Of a DNA stretch of 64,000 nt, positions 7,024-15,443 are shown piece after piece. The notes under the pieces are model-generated. The model was not told the origin of the DNA. It did not search any database and worked only from the letters and a program-made list of their open reading frames with translations. Source of the stretch: Flavobacterium sp. NRK1 (GTDB taxonomy: Bacteria > Bacteroidota > Bacteroidia > Flavobacteriales > Flavobacteriaceae); the NCBI RefSeq assembly GCF_024054175.1, contig NZ_JAMXLA010000001.1, forward strand, positions 1,468,250 through 1,532,249. The letters run 5' to 3'. The first letter of the stretch is position 1, and the number at the start of each line of letters is the position of its first letter. Made by a program: the position numbers and the translations under genes.

Positions 7024-8727
7024 TCACTGCACTAATATTTTTTTAGTAATAATAACACCATTGGTCAGGGTGATGTTTACAATTACTACCTGTTGAACAT
7101 TTAATATATCTGTTACATATTTTTGCAACTCTATATTATTTTGTTCGTAAATCTTTTTTCCGGCGATATCATAAACAATTACAGATTTTATACTTTCAGA
7201 AGCATTAATTGTAATTTGGTGATTATCACTATAAATATCTGCATTTTCAGATTGCGAGTTTGTTAAACCGGCCGTAGTGTCATAAACAACTTCAAAACGG
7301 TCTTCAAAAGTTCCTGCCTCACTGATAAATGTATAAGGTCCGGCATTCAGGTTGTTTATAGAACCATTAGTATGGTCTTTTATATAAACATGCTGTCCGT
7401 TAGCAAAAATACCATCCATATGATCAAGAGCCAATTGATATGTACCTGCAACATTAGTTTTAAATCCTAATTTTACTATATCTGTAGTATCAAATTCCTG
7501 ACGTGCCTGTATTGCAAGTTTTGAAGTTTCACTAATAGAATAAAGTGTCACACCACCGTCAAGAATTGTTTCCCCATCCCATCCATTATCAAATTCGTTA
7601 GATGCTATTGATGAATAACCTATAAGTGCCTGGGTAAATACCCCTTCAGCGGTAACATCCAGCCAAAAACGGCTCGCATTTACTTCTTCATCATCTTTTT
7701 GAGAAATAGTTCTGAAAAAACTTTCAGAATTTACCATTTCTCTCATGCTGTTATTAAATACAAGATTCTGACTACAGGTTGATTTCACCATAAATCCCTG
7801 TCCTGTATTTAAAATTCCTTCTTCATGAAGTTCAAAAGGATCCTGTATTGTATTGTTTTCAGGATCGGGGATTGTGTTTGACTGATAGCCAAATTTTGTA
7901 ATAACACAATAGCTAGATTTTCCGGGATCATCCGTTTTTCTCCACAGCCATAAAGTTCCGGTTATTACATCGCTATTGGCATCAATAAATTTTGCAATAT
8001 TAATAGGCGATGGATATGGATTGCCTACTGAATTATAAGAAAGGTTACTATTAATATAATCAAGCGGTATGGAAATGTCACCTGTATTTGGTGTGCCGCT
8101 AAAACTTCCTTCCCATATTGAAGGAGTTGTAGGATGAGTTTCTTCGGTTCTTATTAAATATCCTTTAGCATTTTGAAAAGTTGTTGCTGCCGGATCTGAT
8201 ATTAGGTTATAAACATTATCGAAGGTAAAAAAGGTATAAAAGCGATTTATCATTGTTTCAGGTGAAAAATCAAGCAAAACCTGTCCGCTTACCGGTGAAG
8301 ACCACAATGTAAAGTCATCTTTTTTAATGAGTGATGAGTTTCTTTTGATAGTAACGTTTCCTGTATTTTCCTGGCCTTCAGTTTGGATAAGATTACTCCC
8401 GCTTTCAAAAACCAGTTCACTATTATTGGCCACGTGAACATTATGAACAATTACTGCATTGGAATTTTGTGAAAAATTGACATGTGCTCCTCCTGTTACA
8501 AATAAGGAGCAGGCAGTAAATGTACCATTTGTATAAGTATAATCACTGCTTATAATAGCATCTTTTTCTGCGGTGGGTTCACCATTAGTCCAAAACATTC
8601 CATTCCATGTAGTATGCGTATCGCAATAAGAACCTGGATTCTGCGAGTGCATGTAAAATGGCAATAAAAACAGTAAATACAAGTGCTTTTTAGCAATTAT
8701 ACTTAGCTGGTAAAATAAAGTAGTCAT
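7024..8727 (-). CDS. Secreted protein with T9SS type C-like sorting domain
   Basis: A 567-residue exported protein. It has an N-terminal hydrophobic signal (residues about 10-28, ending near MHSQ). The N-terminal region looks like a beta-rich repeat domain (W-N-G...N-G-E-P-T-A, then V-T-I-K-R-N and W-S-S-P-V-S-G-Q) seen in many Flavobacterium surface proteins. The last about 65 residues (VIVYDIAGKKIYEQ... VVIVNITLTNGVIITKKI) resemble the ChiA-like type C T9SS signal. No catalytic motif is visible, so the function is unknown. The ATG lies in a stretch GCCCCCATG that forms the fourth member of a series of C-rich-loop hairpins upstream. Confidence 0.8.
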   Translation of the reverse strand: MTTLFYQLSIIAKKHLYLLFLLPFYMHSQNPGSYCDTHTTWNGMFWTNGEPTAEKDAIISSDYTYTNGTFTACSLFVTGGAHVNFSQNSNAVIVHNVHVANNSELVFESGSNLIQTEGQENTGNVTIKRNSSLIKKDDFTLWSSPVSGQVLLDFSPETMINRFYTFFTFDNVYNLISDPAATTFQNAKGYLIRTEETHPTTPSIWEGSFSGTPNTGDISIPLDYINSNLSYNSVGNPYPSPINIAKFIDANSDVITGTLWLWRKTDDPGKSSYCVITKFGYQSNTIPDPENNTIQDPFELHEEGILNTGQGFMVKSTCSQNLVFNNSMREMVNSESFFRTISQKDDEEVNASRFWLDVTAEGVFTQALIGYSSIASNEFDNGWDGETILDGGVTLYSISETSKLAIQARQEFDTTDIVKLGFKTNVAGTYQLALDHMDGIFANGQHVYIKDHTNGSINNLNAGPYTFISEAGTFEDRFEVVYDTTAGLTNSQSENADIYSDNHQITINASESIKSVIVYDIAGKKIYEQNNIELQKYVTDILNVQQVVIVNITLTNGVIITKKILVQ

Positions 8728-8745
8728 GGGGGCTAACTTTTTATT
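8714..8745 (-). promoter_or_regulatory. C-rich-loop hairpin over the start codon
   Basis: AATAAAGT (8714-8721) can pair with ACTTTTTATT (8736-8745) with a two-base bulge. The minus-strand loop holds AGCCCCCATG, so the start codon of the T9SS cargo gene (8727-8725) lies in the loop beside the C-run. This is the weakest stem of the four. Confidence 0.35.
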
Positions 8746-8805
8746 AAATCAGACTAATAATGATACTAGTTAAATCTAGTTTTAAATAAAATGTTGGGAA
8801 TAGAA

Positions 8806-8827
8806 GATCTTTTGGGGGCAAAAAATC
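8806..8827 (-). promoter_or_regulatory. C-rich-loop hairpin A
   Basis: GATCTTTT (8806-8813) and AAAAAATC (8820-8827) form an 8-bp stem with one mismatch. The plus-strand loop is GGGGGC, so the transcript of the downstream minus-strand gene shows GCCCCC. Confidence 0.5.
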
Positions 8828-8870
8828 AACTATAAATTCAATCAGAGATAAACTCTGCCAGGGTCGCTAA

Positions 8871-8900
8871 TAATATAAAACGGGGGCAAATTTTATATTA
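8871..8900 (-). promoter_or_regulatory. C-rich-loop hairpin B
   Basis: TAATATAAAA (8871-8880) and TTTTATATTA (8891-8900) are perfect complements of 10 bases around the loop CGGGGGCAAA. The stem is unrelated in sequence to its neighbours, while the loop core is the same. Confidence 0.6.
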
Positions 8901-8920
8901 TCAAAAATTCAGAAAAAGCA

Positions 8921-8947
8921 TTTTGCCATTGGGGGCACATGGCAAAA
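8921..8947 (-). promoter_or_regulatory. C-rich-loop hairpin C
   Basis: TTTTGCCA (8921-8928) and TGGCAAAA (8940-8947) pair perfectly over 8 bases around the loop TTGGGGGCACA. In the minus-strand RNA the loop reads UGUGCCCCCAA. Confidence 0.6.
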
Positions 8948-9268
8948 CAAGAAATTAATTTTTTGGTATCTGTTTTATATTATTTGTGTTTTAAATTTTT
9001 TAGTTGAGTAGCAAGTAGGTTTAAATGTAAGGGTAACTATTAACTTTCTACAGGGACAAAGTAATGGTAAAAAAAGTAAACATTAACAAAAATTTAATAG
9101 ACAAAGTATAGACAGTAAGAATTTTATGATTTTGACACGTATTGAAAATCAAATACTTACAGATTAAAATTAAAATTAATAGATGAAACGCATAGACAAG
9201 GGGTTATAATGCCAAGAATTTGAAACATTTTTTTGAAGATGAAGTAGTGAGGTTTTTTTGTAGGGCTA

Positions 9269-11155
9269 TTAAAATTCCATTAGCAATTTCTCAAAATCAT
9301 CCTCGTCATTCATTCCTATTTTTTTCTTTATTCTATACCTTTTTGTAACTGCACTCTCATAAGAAATCTGTAAAAGTGAAGCTATTTCCTTATAGGATAA
9401 ATTCAATTTTAACAATGAGCAAAACTGAATATCATTTTTAGTAAGCATTGGAAAGCTGGAAAGAAGTTTGCTTTCAAAGTCGGGATTAGCATTTTTAAAG
9501 CGTACTTCAAATTCTTTCCAGTAATCTTTTTGACGTGTTAATAGTTTAAGTTCTTTCTTAACATCGCTTAATTCAGTAAAAGATGTATTATCAAGTTTAT
9601 CAATTACTGAATGAAGGTTGTCATAATAATTTGCCATTTGCAGAGCCATAGAGGTTGCTTCCCTTTGTTTTTCTTCTATTACTTGTTTTTGTGAACTGCT
9701 AAGCTCCTGCTCAAGAATATTTTGTTGTTTAAGAAATTTCTTTTCGGTTTCTATAGATTTTAATTCTTCATGTTGTAAACGGTTTTTCAGCCAGTAGCCA
9801 CGCAATAAAAGTAATATAAGAATTATTAAAGCAATGCTTGCAAAAATGTACATGAGCATTAGCCTTTTTTCTGTTTCTACTTTTTTTATCAGTGATTCAT
9901 TATGGGTGGCAAGTGCCATATTTTTTTCCCGTTGAAATTCAGTCTGAAATTTTGCCTGCATTTCGTTTAATTTCTTGCTATAGTCAAGCATTCGTAATGT
10001 ATCACAAAGCAGCATTGCCCTTTTATAGGCATCAGAACTTTCTTTCCAGTTTTTGTTAGCCATATATAGTTCTGCTATAGTCCTTTCATATTCATACCTT
10101 TCACGGGCATAACTTTTAAGATAAGCTGGTGAATTTCTAAATTCCGTGATTATTTTAATAGCTTCATTATATTTTTTTGCCTCATTAAGTACTCCAATAT
10201 AATTGCTTATTATAAGCATAGAGTATTTTGATTTTTTTTGAGAAAGCAATTGATATGCCTTCTGGTAATGATTTAATGACTTTTTAGTATTACCCTTTAA
10301 GTCTTCTATATAGGCTAGTTTTGCATATATTACAGCTTCAATTTCTTTATCACCGGATTTTTGTGCGTAGGGTATAATGTTAACAAGCAAAGTATTGGCT
10401 TTATTGATCTGATCAAGCTCTATAAGATTTTCCGTATAATTTATTGTTGCTACTATATATACCTTATTTTCTTTATCGTCTTTATTTTTAGCTAAATATT
10501 CTTCCAGTAAATCGGCTGCAAAACCATAGTTGTTACTTTGCAGATAAGTACCGGCAAGTGTAACCTTAAATAAGCCCAGATAGCAATTATCATTTTTTTT
10601 CTTAAGTATTTTTATACCTTTTAAAATATTATCTGTGGCTTTCTCAATATCATCTTTGTATAGATATGCTGCGGCAATAGCATGATATATGTGCGCTTTA
10701 TAAATATCATTGCCATATTTGTCATTTAGCTCAAAAGCTTTATTGCTCCATTTTAAGGAAGTGTCAAAACTGCCCATAATATTATACTCTGTTGCCAGGT
10801 TAACCATAGGAGCAATTTTTTTGGCAGGATATTTTTTGAGCAGGGCAAGTGCTTTTTTAAAACATATTATGGCAGAGTCCTGATTTCCTGAGAAGTCATA
10901 ATATAACCCTGTTATATTATATGCCTTGGCTAACAAAGTATCGTTAACATTTTTTGATTTTAAAATACCGGCATACCTGTTTTTTTCTTTTTCAGCGTGC
11001 CTGAGGTTTTTATAATCTGCCTTAAACCAAAAATTTTTATAATTACATTTTTTGTCCTGTGCAGATACGCCAGAAATTAATAAGAGCATACACAGGCAAA
11101 AAATATCTTGCAGTTTAAATTTCAGTAAGAATTTTTTCAAATTCTGCATCATCAT
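9269..11155 (-). CDS. TPR membrane regulator with LuxR-like HTH, paralogue 3 of 3
   Basis: A 628-residue protein with signal-like N-terminus (to about residue 33, GVSAQ), TPR-like helical repeats to about residue 390, one transmembrane helix (about 425-445, MYIFASIALIILILLLLRGYW), a coiled coil rich in E/K/Q, and a C-terminal helix-turn-helix (LTKNDIQFCSLLKLNLSYKEIASLLQ). The likely topology is periplasmic sensor and cytoplasmic DNA-binding end. It is the last and most diverged of three tandem paralogues. Its ATG lies inside the end of the upstream gene, out of frame, overlapping by 41 bases. No later ATG leaves a workable signal peptide, so this overlap is probably real. The signal sensed and target genes are unknown. 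Confidence 0.75.
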   Translation of the reverse strand: MMMQNLKKFLLKFKLQDIFCLCMLLLISGVSAQDKKCNYKNFWFKADYKNLRHAEKEKNRYAGILKSKNVNDTLLAKAYNITGLYYDFSGNQDSAIICFKKALALLKKYPAKKIAPMVNLATEYNIMGSFDTSLKWSNKAFELNDKYGNDIYKAHIYHAIAAAYLYKDDIEKATDNILKGIKILKKKNDNCYLGLFKVTLAGTYLQSNNYGFAADLLEEYLAKNKDDKENKVYIVATINYTENLIELDQINKANTLLVNIIPYAQKSGDKEIEAVIYAKLAYIEDLKGNTKKSLNHYQKAYQLLSQKKSKYSMLIISNYIGVLNEAKKYNEAIKIITEFRNSPAYLKSYARERYEYERTIAELYMANKNWKESSDAYKRAMLLCDTLRMLDYSKKLNEMQAKFQTEFQREKNMALATHNESLIKKVETEKRLMLMYIFASIALIILILLLLRGYWLKNRLQHEELKSIETEKKFLKQQNILEQELSSSQKQVIEEKQREATSMALQMANYYDNLHSVIDKLDNTSFTELSDVKKELKLLTRQKDYWKEFEVRFKNANPDFESKLLSSFPMLTKNDIQFCSLLKLNLSYKEIASLLQISYESAVTKRYRIKKKIGMNDEDDFEKLLMEF

Positions 11156-12965
11156 TAATTTCCATTTTCTTTTTTATCCTGTACTTTTTTGTGATGGCGC
11201 TTTCATGCGATATTTGTAAAAGCGTAGCAATTTCTTTATTAGATAAGTTTAATTTAAGTAATGAGCAAAATTCAACATCATTTTTTGTAAGCCTGGAATA
11301 ACGGTTGGTTAATGTGTGCCCAAATTCCGGGTGCAGGCTGTTAAAGCGGGTTTCAAACTGTTTCCAATAATCCTTTTGCTTTATAAGTGATATTAAATCT
11401 TTTTTTAATTCATTAGTGCTTTCAAATTGGCCACGCTCACACTTCTCAATAATCTCGTTCAGATTATTTTGATAATTTGCCAGCCTTAAAGCAGATGATG
11501 TTAGTTCACGCTGTTTTTCTTCAATAACTTCTTTTTGGGAACTTGCATACTCATGTTCATAAGCCTGCTGTTGTTCAATTAAATTTTTTTCGGCATTTAT
11601 TCTTTTAAGGGCTTCATTTTGCAGTCGGTTTTTAAGCCAGTAGCTGCGAAGGAATAATAGTACAATAATACTTAAAAAAATACTTGCAAATACATAAAGC
11701 AGGGTAACTTTTGTTTTAATTTCTTTTTCTTTCTGCAATGATCTGTTTTTAGCTTTAAGCACAAGGCTTTTTTCGTGCTGCAGCTGCTTTTGCAGTTTTG
11801 CCTGTAATTCATTTACATAGTTTTGATTATTAGCTTTTGCTATTGAATCTTTTGTCTTTACAATACTTATTAGCCCTGTAAGTGCTTCTTTATTATTGTT
11901 GGTATTTTTATATGTTTCTGCAGCGGCCACATCAAAACGCAATTTATCTTCAGAATTTACCCTGTTAAACGTAGGTGTTTTTTTTGTAGATTCAATTACT
12001 TTAAGAGCTTCATTATATTTACTATGCGCATTAAGAAACTCTATAAATTCAGCTCCGATCACTACTGTATTAAGAGAGTTCTCCTTTAAAAGAATCGTAT
12101 ATGCCGCTTTAAAGTTTTTATAAGCCGCCTCATCATGTTCTTCAAAATCGTCCAGTCTTGCAAGTTTGGAATAGGCAATTGCCAGGTGTTCTTTATTCTT
12201 TATTTTTTGCAACTCGCCAATTGCTTCTTTTAAGGCTCTTTTTGCGTTCTCTACTTCGTCAAGATGTATTACGCATTCAGCATAGTTTATTAGTGTCAGC
12301 GAGTGATTTACAATATCGTGGTTTGCTTTAAATATTTCGAGGCATTCTGTATACAGATCTTTTGCAAAAGTAAAATTTCGCATTTTCATATATGTATTTG
12401 CCAGTTTTTGGTTCATATTTACCAAATTGGCATTATCATCTTCATTTTTAAGAATAGCAATACCTTTTAGCAAACACTCTATAGCTTTATCATACTCCAG
12501 CATAAACTGGTAATTAGACGACATATTGCTATATACCGTGGCTTCAAATGTTTTAAGCTTTAACTTTTTGCTTAGCTCCAACGCTTCATTAAGAACTTCA
12601 AAAGAAGCATTATAATCTCCTTTGTTTCGGTAAGCAACAGAGATATTCATGAGCGGCATTGGTTTTAGGCGGGGGTAATTTTTAAGCGATACCAGAGCTT
12701 TTTTATAATAATAAATAGATGAATCTGTTTTACCCGTATTGCCATAATAAATACCATAAATATTATAAACCGTCCCTTTAATACTATCGGGAAGGTTTTT
12801 TTGGGAAAGAGCATATTTTATATAATATCTGGTACTGTCTGGCGAAGAGTAGATGTATTTTTTAATTTTTGCTTCTACAGCTTTATAATTAAATGTGCCT
12901 TCCTGGGCATACCCTGGTGATAGAAATAAACACAGCAATAAAAGAAGTAGGCTTGATTTTTTCAT
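11115..12965 (-). CDS. TPR membrane regulator with LuxR-like HTH, paralogue 2 of 3
   Basis: About 616 residues from ATG 12965, which gives a clean signal peptide (MKKSSLLLLLLCLFLSPGYAQ). A longer frame opens at 13010 inside the previous gene, but that stretch (MMMPNLKNFL) is the upstream gene's C-terminal codons read out of frame, so I prefer 12965, four bases past the upstream stop. The protein has TPR repeats with W/Y-G-N-x-G type units, a transmembrane helix near residues 410-435 (LYVFASIFLSIIVLLFLRSYW), a coiled coil, and the HTH KNDVEFCSLLKLNLSNKEIA near the end. It is very similar to the upstream paralogue, especially over the last 200 residues. Confidence 0.8.
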   Translation of the reverse strand: MKKSSLLLLLLCLFLSPGYAQEGTFNYKAVEAKIKKYIYSSPDSTRYYIKYALSQKNLPDSIKGTVYNIYGIYYGNTGKTDSSIYYYKKALVSLKNYPRLKPMPLMNISVAYRNKGDYNASFEVLNEALELSKKLKLKTFEATVYSNMSSNYQFMLEYDKAIECLLKGIAILKNEDDNANLVNMNQKLANTYMKMRNFTFAKDLYTECLEIFKANHDIVNHSLTLINYAECVIHLDEVENAKRALKEAIGELQKIKNKEHLAIAYSKLARLDDFEEHDEAAYKNFKAAYTILLKENSLNTVVIGAEFIEFLNAHSKYNEALKVIESTKKTPTFNRVNSEDKLRFDVAAAETYKNTNNNKEALTGLISIVKTKDSIAKANNQNYVNELQAKLQKQLQHEKSLVLKAKNRSLQKEKEIKTKVTLLYVFASIFLSIIVLLFLRSYWLKNRLQNEALKRINAEKNLIEQQQAYEHEYASSQKEVIEEKQRELTSSALRLANYQNNLNEIIEKCERGQFESTNELKKDLISLIKQKDYWKQFETRFNSLHPEFGHTLTNRYSRLTKNDVEFCSLLKLNLSNKEIATLLQISHESAITKKYRIKKKMEINDDAEFEKILTEI

Positions 12966-12969
12966 ACTA

Positions 12970-14814
12970 CTAGATTTGCATAAGAAGTTTTTCAAATTCG
13001 GCATCATCATTAATTCCCATTTTCTTTTTTATCCTGTATTTTTTAGTAATCGCACTTTCATGCGAAATTTGCAGCAACGATGCTATTTCTTTGTTAGAAA
13101 GATTAAGCTTTAAAAGTGAGCAAAATTCAACATCATTTTTTGTAAGCTTTGGAAAACGGCTCGTGAGCACATTTCCAAATTCAGGATGTAATGTATTGAA
13201 GCGTATTTCAAATTGTTTCCAGTAATCTTTTTGCTTCATAAGCAATTGCAGCTCTTTCTTAATATCATTTATATTAAGGTTGGCGTTGGCGTTGCATTTT
13301 TCTATGATCTCGGTAATATTGTCCTGATAGTTGGCCATTCTTAAAGCTGTAGAGGTAAGCTCTCTTTGTTTTTCCTCTATAATCTCTTTCTGTGAGTTTA
13401 TTAACTCCTGTTCGTGTTCCTGCTGTTGCTGAATCAGGTCTTTCTCTGTTTCAATAGATTTAAGCTCTTCATTCTGTAAACGGTTTTTAAGCCAATACCC
13501 CCTTAAAAAGAGAAGGATAAGTACAATTATAGCTACGCTTATAAAAACATATAAAAGCATAAGCATTTTTTCTGTTTTCATTTGATTTTGCAAAGCTTTA
13601 TTGTTTGCTTCCAGCGCCAGGTTTTTTTCACGCTGCAGTTCGGTTTGAAATTTGGCCTGAATTTCCTGCACTGCAATTTCCTTTTGTGCACTGGCAATAG
13701 AATCCATAATTGTTATAGTGTTCTGATAAGCTTTTATAGCTTCTTTATCATTATTAGTGGCTTTATAAGTTTCCGCTATTGCATTTTGGTAGCTAAGCTG
13801 GTCTTCCTTATTGGCGTTTTTAAATTTTTTGGAATTTTCTATAGTTTCTATAACTGCCAGTGCTTCTTTTGAATTATTGAGTTTATTAAGATAGCTAATA
13901 TATGTTCCACCCATACCAACTACCCTTACAGATTTAGCCTTTAGCAAACTATTTACAGCGCTTTTATAGCTTGCCAATGCCTGATTTTTCTGTTCCAATA
14001 TGGCTTCCAGTTCGGCTATTCTAAACTCACAAATACCTATAAGTTCTTCGTCACCATAAGTTTTAAGTCCGGTTTTAGCTTCTGTAAGTGCTTTTTTTGC
14101 CTCACTATATTGTTTAGTATGGGTGAGCGCATCACCCAGGTTAAGTAATGTTATGTAGTAATTTTGCTGTAAACCGGAAGCTTTAAATTCGGTCAGGCAC
14201 TCGCGATACAAATCTATTGCAAATTTATAATTGCGTTTTGCCAGATAAGTACTTGCCAGTTTCTGTTTTACCGTATAAAGGTCTTTCCTGTTATTTACAG
14301 ATTTGTAAAGATCAATAGCCTTTAACAAATAATCTACAGAACGCTCAAAATTGGTCATGTAATTATAGTTAGTAGCCAGCTCTCCATATGCAGTAGCAAG
14401 TCCATCATTATTTTTTAGCTTTTTCTGAATAGCTACTGCCTCATTTAGGAGTGAAATAGAGGTAGTGTATTCACCTTTATTTCTATACCCTATTGCAAGG
14501 TTCATGAGGCTTTTTACTTTAATTTTTGGGTATTCTTCTAAATACTTAATAGATTTTTTCATGTAATATATTGTAGAATCCGGTTTGCCGGTCATTCCAT
14601 AATATATACCGTATAAGTTATAGGTTTTACCATAAACTGTATCATGAATATTATCCTGGGCAAGAGTTTTTTTAATTATTGCTAAGGCTTTTTCAGGACT
14701 TGAATTAAGCTGTTGTCTTGCATTTATTTCTGCTGCTTTAAAATTGTAGCTTTTACTTTGCCCAAATGATAATGCACAAATAAACAGAACTATAAAATGT
14801 AGCTTTTTTACCAT
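12970..14814 (-). CDS. TPR membrane regulator with LuxR-like HTH, paralogue 1 of 3
   Basis: A 614-residue protein, first gene of the tandem set. It has a signal peptide (MVKKLHFIVLFICALSFGQS), several TPR units including YNLYGIYYGMTGKPDSTIYY and NLAIGYRNKGEYTTSISLLN, a transmembrane helix at about 412-434, a long E/Q/K coiled coil, and a C-terminal LuxR-like HTH (LTKNDVEFCSLLKLNLSNKE, then IASLLQISHESAITKKYRIK). The family is common in Flavobacteriia but poorly described. The layout suggests a one-component regulator whose periplasmic TPRs sense a protein or peptide and whose cytoplasmic end binds DNA. Two paralogues follow with almost no spacing, implying one transcript. Confidence 0.8.
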   Translation of the reverse strand: MVKKLHFIVLFICALSFGQSKSYNFKAAEINARQQLNSSPEKALAIIKKTLAQDNIHDTVYGKTYNLYGIYYGMTGKPDSTIYYMKKSIKYLEEYPKIKVKSLMNLAIGYRNKGEYTTSISLLNEAVAIQKKLKNNDGLATAYGELATNYNYMTNFERSVDYLLKAIDLYKSVNNRKDLYTVKQKLASTYLAKRNYKFAIDLYRECLTEFKASGLQQNYYITLLNLGDALTHTKQYSEAKKALTEAKTGLKTYGDEELIGICEFRIAELEAILEQKNQALASYKSAVNSLLKAKSVRVVGMGGTYISYLNKLNNSKEALAVIETIENSKKFKNANKEDQLSYQNAIAETYKATNNDKEAIKAYQNTITIMDSIASAQKEIAVQEIQAKFQTELQREKNLALEANNKALQNQMKTEKMLMLLYVFISVAIIVLILLFLRGYWLKNRLQNEELKSIETEKDLIQQQQEHEQELINSQKEIIEEKQRELTSTALRMANYQDNITEIIEKCNANANLNINDIKKELQLLMKQKDYWKQFEIRFNTLHPEFGNVLTSRFPKLTKNDVEFCSLLKLNLSNKEIASLLQISHESAITKKYRIKKKMGINDDAEFEKLLMQI

Positions 14815-14912
14815 AGCATTATATACATTAAATTAGCAAATTATCTGGGGATATTATACAGGCAATTTAACAAAATTTTATAAATTTTGTATTGTGTAAA
14901 CAGTCAAAAATG

Positions 14913-15377
14913 TTATGAAATTGTGTTTATCTTTTCCTGTACGAGATTACTTTCATAACCTTTACGCAGTAAAAAGTCCATTACTTTTTTTTTCTTTTTT
15001 AGCAGGTTGCTTTCTCTTACATTTTCCCATTGCTTGTCTGCTAATAAATGAAAAGTTTCCAGGTATTCTTCGGCAGGTATTTCCTTTAAAGCTGTATCTA
15101 TATTATATTTAGATATATTTCTTGCTTTAAGCTCATTTATTATTCTTCGTTTGCCCCAATGCTTTATTCTAAACTTTCCGCGGGCAAAACTGCACGCAAA
15201 GCGCTCTTCATTAAGAAAATTGTTATCAAGTAAATGTATAACTATAGCATCTATAGCCTGGGGTATCATATTCAGGCTTTTTAGTTTTTGTATAACTTCG
15301 TCATGGCAACGTTCCTGATAGGCACAATAATGCTCCATTTTTCGTTGTGCTTCTTCTACGGTGTACGATTTATACAT
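14913..15377 (-). CDS. recX: RecX family recombination regulator
   Basis: A 154-residue helical protein matching RecX, which binds the RecA filament and limits its extension. Typical segments are the first three-helix repeat (YCAYQERCHDEVIQKLKSLN), NNFLNEERFACSFARGKFRI and KHWGKRRIINELKARNISKY. The length and arrangement fit the family. The gene stands alone, 98 bases after the start of the TPR regulator series, with its own promoter-like element just upstream. recA is not in the window. Confidence 0.9.
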   Translation of the reverse strand: MYKSYTVEEAQRKMEHYCAYQERCHDEVIQKLKSLNMIPQAIDAIVIHLLDNNFLNEERFACSFARGKFRIKHWGKRRIINELKARNISKYNIDTALKEIPAEEYLETFHLLADKQWENVRESNLLKKKKKVMDFLLRKGYESNLVQEKINTIS

Positions 15378-15396
15378 TTTCTTTTATTAGAGGAAA

Positions 15397-15404
15397 CAAA
15401 GGTA
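15397..15404 (-). promoter_or_regulatory. Candidate recX promoter
   Basis: The minus strand reads TACCTTTG, an exact TAnnTTTG match, 19 bases before the recX ATG at 15377. This predicts a leader of about 14 bases. Confidence 0.5.
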
Positions 15405-15410
15405 AAAAAG

Positions 15411-15436
15411 AAAATCCCATTATGTAAGGGGATTTT
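15411..15436 (-). terminator. Terminator after the cupin-8 gene
   Basis: AAAATCCC (15411-15418) pairs with GGGATTTT (15429-15436). In the minus-strand RNA the stem is followed by a U-rich tail (UUUUCUUUUUUA). It lies 8 bases past the stop codon of the gene ending at 15444. Confidence 0.65.
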
Positions 15437-15443
15437 TTCTCTG

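Larger units (their letters stand above)
8728..9268 (-). other. Structured upstream region of the T9SS cargo gene
   Basis: 540 bases between the cargo gene start and the end of the TPR regulator gene at 9269. On the minus strand it contains three hairpins with a shared TGCCCCC loop, a smaller ACTAG/CTAGT hairpin near 8764-8780, and an A/C-rich stretch near 8992-9010. A near-consensus -7 element (TTACTTTG, one base short of TAnnTTTG) sits near 9052-9060. If that is the promoter, the leader would be about 320 nt long. No open frame of note is present. Confidence 0.5.

Noticed and set aside
6633..7035. Two open frames of 67 and 68 codons in the gap after the ketoacyl synthase
   Set aside because: They consist of AT-rich codons for F, I, L, Y and K, show no known motif, overlap each other and run through the hairpin element. 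They are probably chance frames.
12966..13010. Longer start (MMMPNLKNFL) for the second TPR regulator
   Set aside because: It is the end of the upstream gene read out of frame. The ATG at 12965 gives a clean signal peptide just after the upstream stop.
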